The notes beneath the pieces are model-generated. The model ran no database searches and was not told the DNA's origin. It worked only from the letters and a program-made list of their open reading frames with translations. Positions 32,944-38,907 of a DNA stretch of 38,907 bases are shown piece after piece. Both the position numbers and the translations under genes were made by a program. Positions within the stretch are counted from its first letter, which is position 1. Each line of letters begins with the position of its first letter. The stretch comes from Nitrososphaerales archaeon (lineage in GTDB: Archaea > Thermoproteota > Nitrososphaeria > Nitrososphaerales > Nitrososphaeraceae). Where the stretch lies: the NCBI GenBank assembly GCA_029237505.1, contig JARBAW010000043.1:1-38907 (forward strand), given 5' to 3'.

Positions 32944-33972
32944 GTGAAACTGGCCATCGTTGGTGCAGGAGTTGCAGGCTCCTACCTTGGAAATCGCCTT
33001 CAAGAAGAGGGGCACCATATCCAAGTTTTTGAGGAATCAAAAAAGGACGTGCATTGGCCAGTATGTGCATGGGGCGCCTCAAAAAATATGCTTGAAATTT
33101 TTTCAAAGAATGCAGGGCTAGACTTTGAAAATTATATACTTCATCGCGGTAAAAAATTGAGAATGGACCTGCCTGCGAACAATACAGAATATCTTGAACT
33201 CAAGGGTTTGGTCACGTATGACAAGTACCATTGGGAACAAGATCTGTGTAAAAATTTGAACATAAAATACGGCGTTCATTGTACCACAGAATCAGAATTT
33301 CTTAAAGAGTATGACTATGTTGTAGATTGTACAGGACTTCATAGGTCTCTTCTTCCAAGATCCCAAGAAGATTTCATTATACCATCTTACGAATATCTCG
33401 TAGACAATGTCGATGGCATTGAGGAGTTTTACGTCATAGGATACAAAGGGGCACGTGGATATTTCTGGTTTTTTCCATTAGGAAATGGACGAGCCTATAT
33501 AGGAGCCGGTGATATCGATAGAAGATATTTTGGGATATCAGAATTCTTTGAAAAAAATCCCCAAGCCAAGGTAGTGAAAAAAATTGGAAGACCCATAAGA
33601 CTGTCTCCTCCTAAGCGAATGCTGCCCTTCAGCTACACCAACAAAATAGGAGTCGGTGAATCAATAGGGTGTGTCTTTCCTATGCTTGGAGAAGGAATCA
33701 TCCCTTCTCTTCTTTGTTGTGATATATTTATTGAAGTTTTGAATAAAGATCCACGGTTTGACGCGAAACTCTATGAAAAACGAGTTTTGAAAAAATTTGG
33801 ATACTATGACGATGTTTATCGGATTGTCCGAATGAAGATGGACGGCAAGCTGAGTACGATAAAGCATTTCAAATTACTCATGAGTATGTATCGTAATATG
33901 AAAAGGGACGAAAAACGATTTGGATTTGGAATAGATTTTGAACAAATGAACCGGCTATTGAAGGCACTCTAA
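32944..33972 (+). CDS. Geranylgeranyl-reductase-family FAD-dependent oxidoreductase
   Basis: A 342-residue flavoprotein of the p-hydroxybenzoate-hydroxylase fold. The dinucleotide loop is IVGAGVAGSYLGNRLQEEGH at the N-terminus, YDYVVDCTG is the second FAD contact, and GARGYFWFFPLGNGRAYIGAG includes the YxWxFP motif typical of geranylgeranyl reductases, followed by the third FAD block (GVGESIGCVFPMLGEGI). Archaeal homologues saturate the isoprenoid chains of membrane lipids, and other members act on menaquinone or polyprenols. Here it is next to glycan genes, so reduction of a lipid carrier such as dolichol phosphate is an alternative. The start is GTG 32944, supported by TATA spacing. Confidence 0.82.
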   Translation: MKLAIVGAGVAGSYLGNRLQEEGHHIQVFEESKKDVHWPVCAWGASKNMLEIFSKNAGLDFENYILHRGKKLRMDLPANNTEYLELKGLVTYDKYHWEQDLCKNLNIKYGVHCTTESEFLKEYDYVVDCTGLHRSLLPRSQEDFIIPSYEYLVDNVDGIEEFYVIGYKGARGYFWFFPLGNGRAYIGAGDIDRRYFGISEFFEKNPQAKVVKKIGRPIRLSPPKRMLPFSYTNKIGVGESIGCVFPMLGEGIIPSLLCCDIFIEVLNKDPRFDAKLYEKRVLKKFGYYDDVYRIVRMKMDGKLSTIKHFKLLMSMYRNMKRDEKRFGFGIDFEQMNRLLKAL

Positions 33973-34048
33973 CATAATATGCCAGCTTATCGACTCGAGT
34001 CAAAGAACGAACACAATGTATTTGTAAAAGAGAACCCCTAAGTTCCCT

Positions 34049-34483
34049 ATGCTTACATCGTTTAGTTCAGATTGGGTCAGAAGACGCTGGCTTGATTTTC
34101 GTAATGGACATAGTATATACCTTGTTTTTGCAATGACTTTTGCCAATTTCATTACAATCCAGTATCAATTGTTAATTGACAGACTGCCCTATTGGGGCGG
34201 GATTTTTAATAGTATTTGGATATTTGCGATATTGTTTATTCTTGCATATGTTCCACTGAGCATAATATTGGGATTCTGGCACAGGAAAAGTCAATGGAAA
34301 GTAGAACAAGATGCATTGTTTAGGGAAAATAAAGTTGGAGCCATCATGTGGATGTACGTGATTGATCTTATTGAAGGTAAAGTAAGCGAAGAGGACAGAA
34401 AACTGATGAGAGAGGCGCTTCTACGGATTACTAGAGGAGAAACGAGGTTATACAACGTGAAGGATAAGAATAAAGAGAAATAG
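34049..34483 (+). CDS. Membrane protein of unknown function, two transmembrane helices
   Basis: I do not recognise this 144-residue protein. Two transmembrane helices are visible, about residues 23-43 (SIYLVFAMTFANFITIQYQLL) and 52-76 (GIFNSIWIFAILFILAYVPLSIIL). A polar, mostly helical and charged C-terminal half then faces one side of the membrane, probably the cytoplasm given the flanking RRR and HRK basic residues. It ends in a lysine/glutamate-rich tail. It lies between a flavoprotein and a glycosyltransferase on the same strand and may belong to their surface-glycan group, but no function can be assigned. Confidence 0.65.
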   Translation: MLTSFSSDWVRRRWLDFRNGHSIYLVFAMTFANFITIQYQLLIDRLPYWGGIFNSIWIFAILFILAYVPLSIILGFWHRKSQWKVEQDALFRENKVGAIMWMYVIDLIEGKVSEEDRKLMREALLRITRGETRLYNVKDKNKEK

Positions 34484-34601
34484 TGCAAAGAAACTAGCGT
34501 CAAGAAATTATCTATTTTTCAAGACTCTGACTTTATTTTGAGTAGTACATGGACTAAAAAGTAACAAAAGATGTTTATGATGCATTCTATTCACTATACC
34601 T

Positions 34602-35450
34602 GTGGGCAGCTATTTTGCAATCGTGACCTGCAGAAATTCCGAAAATGAAATTGAAAATGCAATTATTTCGCTTCTAAAACAAACAATCACACCAAAATAC
34701 ATTATAGTTGTGGACGATGGCTCAACAGACAATACAAATCGCATTTTGCAACGATTAAAGTCTAGCAATAATAGAGTCTATTTGATTTCAAATCCTGATT
34801 TGGGATATGATATTGGTAGGGTAGTTAAAAATTGGAATAGTGCAATCGGCCTGGCCAGAAAACAAGGTCTGGAAAAAACTGACTATCATATGATAAGTAC
34901 AGACGATACCCATTATGAAGCATCTTATGCCGAAAAAATAATGCAAAAAATGGATTCTGATGAAAAAATAGCCATATCCTCTGGCAATTTTGACGACAAT
35001 AGTTATTCGACCCCCCATGGCGCTGGGAGATTCGTCAGGAATTCATTCTTCGAAGAATTTCTTGACCTTTATCCTGAAAAAATGGGCTATGAATCTGTGA
35101 TCCTCCAAATATCGCTATATAATGGGTTCAAAAACGTGGTCAATGACAACGCAAGATTTTCACATACCCGACCATTGGGTGCCAATCATCATTTTTACGA
35201 ATTTGGGGCTAGTATGAGAACGCTAGGCTACGATCCACTATTTGTCTTGGGGAGATTTGTGCAGTGCTTTGTTACTGGTCGACCAATGGGCAGAATTGGC
35301 GCACTCCAAATGTTGTATCATTACTTGTCATATAACCCAAAACAAGTCGGATATGATATCATGTATGATCCAGAAATCAGGAAAGCTATTAGAACAAGGC
35401 AGAGGACAAGAATTATGCAAATATTAAGATTAAGGAATACTAATTCCTAG
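34602..35450 (+). CDS. Family 2 glycosyltransferase
   Basis: A 282-residue GT-A fold enzyme. IVTCRNSENEIENAIISLLKQTI and IIVVDDGSTDNTNRILQ form the nucleotide-sugar-binding start, and MISTDDTHYEASYAEKI holds the acidic metal-binding pair in place of the common DxD. No transmembrane segment follows, so it is cytoplasmic or peripheral. The start is GTG 34602; a TATA-like TGTTTATGA lies about 25 nt upstream. Acceptor and sugar are unknown. It neighbours wecB on the same strand, consistent with HexNAc-containing surface glycans. Confidence 0.82.
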   Translation: MGSYFAIVTCRNSENEIENAIISLLKQTITPKYIIVVDDGSTDNTNRILQRLKSSNNRVYLISNPDLGYDIGRVVKNWNSAIGLARKQGLEKTDYHMISTDDTHYEASYAEKIMQKMDSDEKIAISSGNFDDNSYSTPHGAGRFVRNSFFEEFLDLYPEKMGYESVILQISLYNGFKNVVNDNARFSHTRPLGANHHFYEFGASMRTLGYDPLFVLGRFVQCFVTGRPMGRIGALQMLYHYLSYNPKQVGYDIMYDPEIRKAIRTRQRTRIMQILRLRNTNS

Positions 35451-35544
35451 GAACTATTATTCTTATTAGTGCATTTCATTTCTTAATCGATTATCTAAAA
35501 TAGAATGGTCGACAGTAAAAAATAGAAATTAAAAATAAATGAAT

Positions 35545-35558
35545 ATTTATATTTTAAA
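35545..35558 (+). promoter_or_regulatory. TATA box of wecB
   Basis: TTTATATTTTAAAT lies 18-31 nt before ATG 35576, appropriate for a leaderless transcript. Confidence 0.5.
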
Positions 35559-35575
35559 TTTGTTATCTTGAACAA

Positions 35576-36658
35576 ATGAAAATAGCATCAATAGTGGGAG
35601 CTAGACCTAATTTTGTCAAGTTAGGACCTATTCATAAGTCACTAAAAGGTTCAGGAAATGATCATCTTATCTTTCACACGGGTCAACACTACGACTATGA
35701 AATGTCCGATATTTTCTTTACAGAATTTACACTTCCTAAACCAGATGTTCACCTAGGAGTAGGATCGGGAAGTTCTTGTTTCCAAATAGGAGAAATAGTT
35801 AAGCGTCTAGAAAGCAAACTGGTGGAAAAACAAATTGATCTTGTTCTTGTTTATGGTGATACTAATTCGACCTTGGCTGGAGCAATATGCGCAAATAAAT
35901 GTAACATTAAATTAGGACACATCGAGGCGGGACTGCGTAGTTACGATGTTTCGATGCCGGAAGAAAACAACAGAATTTTGACAGATCATTTGAGCGATTA
36001 TCTATATGCTCCAACCATTAATGCAATGAAGAACCTGAAGAAAGAAGGAATACGAGGTAAAATCTATCATACTGGAGATTTATCAGTAGAAATAATATCC
36101 AAGACTAGCTCGATTTGTAAAAAATCAAAAATACTTGATATATTGAATCTGAAATCTAAATCCTACTTCCTACTCACAATGCATAGAGCAGAAAATACAA
36201 ATTCAAAATATCTCTTTGTTCAACTCCTTGAAACATTTGAAGCGCTGAAGGATAGTATTATAGTATTTCCGATACATCCTAGGACTAAAAAGATGTTTGA
36301 ATCGTTTGGGCTCTTAAACAGACTTTTAGAATGTTCTAATGTAAAAACGTTACTTCCAGTAGGATATATAGATTTCATAGCGCTGTTACAAAATTCCCTG
36401 AAGATCGTTACCGATTCTGGGGGAATACAAAAGGAAGCATATCTACTAAAAGTACCATGTATAACCATGCGAAAAAATACCGAATGGATTGAAACCCTCA
36501 AAGGACAGTGGAATGTTCTTACGGGAGTTGATAGCAAGAAAATTGTCAAAGCTATTAAAGGAACTTCGTCTTCCTCCAAATACTCAAAATCGGCGTTCGG
36601 AAATGGTAAGACATCACACATTATTAGCAAGTTACTTTCAAATCTCGCTATGAACTAA
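35576..36658 (+). CDS. wecB: UDP-N-acetylglucosamine 2-epimerase (non-hydrolysing)
   Basis: Interconverts UDP-GlcNAc and UDP-ManNAc, the entry to ManNAc/ManNAcA-containing surface glycans. Motifs in order are GARPNFVKLGPI, FHTGQHYDYEMS, YGDTNSTLAGAICANKC, LGHIEAGLRSYD, MPEENNRILTDHLSDYLYAPT, TMHRAENT and TDSGGIQKEAYLLKVPCITMR, covering both Rossmann halves of the GT-B-like fold including the catalytic acidic and His residues. The 360-residue length is normal. It stands in a run of rightward glycan genes with its own TATA box. Confidence 0.93.
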   Translation: MKIASIVGARPNFVKLGPIHKSLKGSGNDHLIFHTGQHYDYEMSDIFFTEFTLPKPDVHLGVGSGSSCFQIGEIVKRLESKLVEKQIDLVLVYGDTNSTLAGAICANKCNIKLGHIEAGLRSYDVSMPEENNRILTDHLSDYLYAPTINAMKNLKKEGIRGKIYHTGDLSVEIISKTSSICKKSKILDILNLKSKSYFLLTMHRAENTNSKYLFVQLLETFEALKDSIIVFPIHPRTKKMFESFGLLNRLLECSNVKTLLPVGYIDFIALLQNSLKIVTDSGGIQKEAYLLKVPCITMRKNTEWIETLKGQWNVLTGVDSKKIVKAIKGTSSSSKYSKSAFGNGKTSHIISKLLSNLAMN

Positions 36659-36797
36659 TACTGGAACTTGCCCTCCGAATTAAACAACATTCTTGAGTTT
36701 GAGTCATTATAACACTGATACGGTTTGCTTTTGACACTCTTAGAGTTTATCACCATTAACTATTAAATCAAATATCCCCTTACATACAAACAATTCA

Positions 36798-37514
36798 ATG
36801 GGATCACCTTACGCTCCTCGTTTCGGAGTTTCACTTGGGTTAGGTATATTGCGTGAATCATGGAATGCGCTAACTCAAAGTAATATGGAGTTCCCCGAAG
36901 TGTTCGAAGATTATGAAAAATACCACTCAGTTGTGAACACCGGTAATTTGTCAAGGGCTAGACTGGTCGAGGAATGGATTGAACCAGGCACCACAATATT
37001 GGATGTTGGAGTTGGAGACGGAACTGTTTCAGATTACTTGATAAAAAACAAAAATGTGAAAGTGACTGGATTAGATATTTCAGCTACAGCATGTGAAAAA
37101 GCAAGACAACTCGGTATACAGACAGAAGTTCGTGACATTACAGAAGGTCTGGGTCTTTCTGACGATACCTTTTATGATTACATACTCTTGTTAGAGGTAA
37201 TCGAGCACACAGCATATCCACAAATAATTTTGAATGATGCAATAAACCATGCAAAAAAAGGTGTCATAGTGACTATTCCTAACAGTGGTTACATTAAATG
37301 GCGAATTCAGATGTTAAGAGGATATGCCCCACGGCAATCCTTTACACATTTACATTTTTGGTCTGTAAAGGATTTTGAGATCTTTTGTCAATCAGCAAAC
37401 ATTAAGATATTAGAATTTAGAACTTTTTTGCCCGATCATCTAATGAGATTCAAAAATCTACTTGCATGGCAACAATGCTGGTTATTATCACCAAAAGGTA
37501 ACAATAACAAATAG
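36798..37514 (+). CDS. SAM-dependent class I methyltransferase (MetW/UbiE-like)
   Basis: A 238-residue Rossmann methyltransferase. ILDVGVGDGTVSDYLI is motif I for SAM binding, VTGLDISATACEKARQLG gives the acidic end of strand 2, and YILLLEVIEHTAYPQIIL is motif IV. The YHSVVNTGNLSRARLVEEWI lead-in is like MetW-type proteins found in glycan clusters. The first ~25 residues (GVSLGLGILRESWNALTQ) are not part of the fold. The target may be a sugar, lipid or polysaccharide intermediate; this is inferred from neighbours. It converges on a glycosyltransferase gene. Confidence 0.8.
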   Translation: MGSPYAPRFGVSLGLGILRESWNALTQSNMEFPEVFEDYEKYHSVVNTGNLSRARLVEEWIEPGTTILDVGVGDGTVSDYLIKNKNVKVTGLDISATACEKARQLGIQTEVRDITEGLGLSDDTFYDYILLLEVIEHTAYPQIILNDAINHAKKGVIVTIPNSGYIKWRIQMLRGYAPRQSFTHLHFWSVKDFEIFCQSANIKILEFRTFLPDHLMRFKNLLAWQQCWLLSPKGNNNK

Positions 37515-37615
37515 GCGGTCCTCACCACGCAATTACTGTATTTTGCAAGCCCTGTGAACTGGTTCAAAATTATTGAGTTAGACTAAATTGTTTAATTTCG
37601 TGCTATATTGAAGAA

Positions 37616-38503
37616 CTAGCAGATTCCTAATTCGCTGTAGACGTTGGACAACTGTGATGCTACGTTTATTGCATCATGTTCTTTTGGAAGACCACGGCGA
37701 AATTCTAGTTTATGATCTAAGACTCTTAATCCACAAGCTAAGGACTGTAAAGCTGTGCTACTAAGATTCTCTAATACAATATCATTGACATATCTAATAT
37801 CTACATATGTCTTATACCTCCTTATGAAATCAGGAATCTTAGCATAGATTATGGGATTCTTGGTCCTGTCAATAACCTCAATTTCGAGTTTAATCTGGTT
37901 CTTCTGGCAAAGATCAAGAGCGCGTTGAATATTTGTAACCTCCGAATTTATTGTAAACGCTTCCTTTAGTTCTCCATCTGGATTACTCTTCGGACTAAAA
38001 TGTTCTGTATCTATGGGAATTGGAATGTGTATACCATTTCTAACTAATGGTAACAAATCTGGCGTCGATACACATACTGCATCTGCCAATTTCTGGGCTT
38101 TTGCTTGACCGATCTTTTTTCTGTATAACATCTTGAGCTTTATCGCTGTATCTGAAATGAGTGATCGGTGGGGAAGCTCGAGTTTCTTTAATCCTCTAAT
38201 ATCAGTTCCATGGTAATGCAAAATTATCTTCTTTTGTTTCAGAAATTTCTTGCGGAGCTCAAACAAAATGTCAATGTATCCGTGTACATGAATTACATCG
38301 ACATTTTCACTTTCCTTAAGACATGTTTGGGCAAATTTTTCATACGTTACGTTTATTAGATAATCTTTATAGAAGTCATAAATCCCATACTTGTCTGCAA
38401 CATCTTTATTCCAAATAACCCTGGCTTCGTGTCCCTGCATTCGTTGATATTTCGAATAAATGCAAGCTACACCTGCTGCATCAAGTATGTGTAAAATGCG
38501 CAT
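37616..38503 (-). CDS. GT-B fold glycosyltransferase (GT4-like)
   Basis: A 295-residue protein with the GT4 N-terminal pattern (MRILHILDAAGVACIYSKYQRMQGHEARV, DVIHVHGYIDIL, IILHYHGTDIRG, ADAVCVSTPDLLPLV). IPIPIDTEHFSPK marks the domain linker. The C-terminal half is short, and the usual E-x7-E nucleotide-sugar motif is degenerate: STALQSLACGLRVL has Gln where EALACGLPVV has Glu. Total length is about 60-80 residues below that of standard GT4 enzymes, so it may be a reduced or inactive form. It is transcribed with the truncated epimerase gene from the right edge. Confidence 0.75.
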   Translation of the reverse strand: MRILHILDAAGVACIYSKYQRMQGHEARVIWNKDVADKYGIYDFYKDYLINVTYEKFAQTCLKESENVDVIHVHGYIDILFELRKKFLKQKKIILHYHGTDIRGLKKLELPHRSLISDTAIKLKMLYRKKIGQAKAQKLADAVCVSTPDLLPLVRNGIHIPIPIDTEHFSPKSNPDGELKEAFTINSEVTNIQRALDLCQKNQIKLEIEVIDRTKNPIIYAKIPDFIRRYKTYVDIRYVNDIVLENLSSTALQSLACGLRVLDHKLEFRRGLPKEHDAINVASQLSNVYSELGIC

Positions 38504-38601
38504 GGTCTAATGAGTTATCATATCGTCTAATAATCTATTACCTGGCACTTGACAGATTGAGGGAACAGACACTTCAATAGCTATATTCGAATTTTTAAAA
38601 C

Positions 38602-38907
38602 TCAAGTACGTTGGTTCTGAACAATAAACTGCAATCCCTTATTGATGTCAATAGTAGGCTTCCAGCTAAAGTCTTTAGAAACCTTCCTGATATCGGCAAC
38701 CATGTCAGATACATCGCACTTGGATCCTTTAGAAAATCCAATCTCTATTTTCTTTGCAAATAATTTAGATAATTTATTTGCGACCTGGTTCAAACTGTAA
38801 CTCTTTCCAAAACCAACATTGTAGATATTGTTTCCCTGAGGGAAATCTTGCAATATCATTCCTATCAAATATACAAAATCAGTAACAAACAGAAAATCTC
38901 TTTTAAC
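38602..38907 (-). CDS. NAD-dependent sugar-nucleotide epimerase/dehydratase, C-terminal part
   Basis: Only the last ~101 residues lie in the window; the reading frame is open to the edge (VKRDFLFVTDFVYLIG...), so no start is present here and the TTG used by the ORF track at 38868 is internal. RDFLFVTDFVYLIGMIL matches the RDF/Y-hydrophobic-D-D block of extended SDRs, NIYNVGFGKSYSLNQVANKL is the NxG-S substrate-domain segment, and ADIRKVSKDFSWKPTIDINKGL is the conserved ending. UDP-glucose/GlcNAc 4-epimerase or GDP-mannose dehydratase are both possible. Confidence 0.8.
   Translation of the reverse strand, partial: VKRDFLFVTDFVYLIGMILQDFPQGNNIYNVGFGKSYSLNQVANKLSKLFAKKIEIGFSKGSKCDVSDMVADIRKVSKDFSWKPTIDINKGLQFIVQNQRT

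Overview
This window looks like the chromosome of an AT-rich ammonia-oxidising archaeon (Thaumarchaeota/Nitrososphaeria, probably Nitrososphaerales, perhaps close to Nitrosocosmicus). That placement is inferred from gene content, not computed. Information-processing genes are archaeal (aIF1A, aIF2-alpha, Nop10, LSm, histone, RIO2, Tsr3, archaeal PheST and TrpRS, UPF0200/UPF0201). Two enzymes fit the 3-hydroxypropionate/4-hydroxybutyrate carbon-fixation cycle, and cobalamin genes are present. Promoters are archaeal TATA boxes about 24-30 nt upstream of the start codon, so many mRNAs appear leaderless.

Layout. 1-6.0 kb: a ferredoxin related to the Sulfolobus zinc ferredoxin, a CoA-pathway adenylyltransferase, trpS with a small hypothetical gene, and the divergent pheS-pheT pair. 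6.0-11.2 kb: a candidate structured RNA, a small peptide resembling NHLP-clan RiPP precursors, a divergent ycaO-tfuA operon, and a convergent siroheme reductase plus rhodanese operon. 11.4-16.8 kb: tRNA-Val(CAC), ahcY, a LOG-like protein, 3-hydroxyacyl-CoA dehydrogenase, tsr3, UPF0201, UPF0200 and a histone. 17-28.5 kb: aldehyde dehydrogenase, a beta-hydroxyacid dehydrogenase, aIF1A, cbiD with an SDR, rio2, LSm with metK, a RecA-fold protein without a P-loop, dUTPase, an MtrA-like protein, a PPOX flavoprotein, cobO, and aIF2-alpha with nop10. 28.6-38.9 kb: a cell-surface and glycan region with secreted proteins, three glycosyltransferases, an SIS protein, a geranylgeranyl-reductase-like flavoprotein, wecB, a methyltransferase and a truncated sugar-nucleotide epimerase at the edge.

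Most notable is the ycaO-tfuA pair. The YcaO/TfuA couple installs thioamides where it has been studied. Here it stands head-to-head with a 61-residue protein that resembles an NHLP/Nif11-type leader, in an organism type without methyl-coenzyme M reductase, the known archaeal substrate. Genes able to supply reduced sulfur lie immediately downstream on the other strand. Together these form a candidate thioamide RiPP or protein-modification locus in an ammonia oxidiser. Other items worth checking are a structured RNA candidate after pheT, a switch-like fold upstream of the dUTPase gene, a ferredoxin that lost all four zinc ligands but gained an N-terminal Cys/His module, and an MtrA-like corrinoid-type protein outside methanogenesis. 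I saw no mobile elements, CRISPR arrays or rRNA genes.
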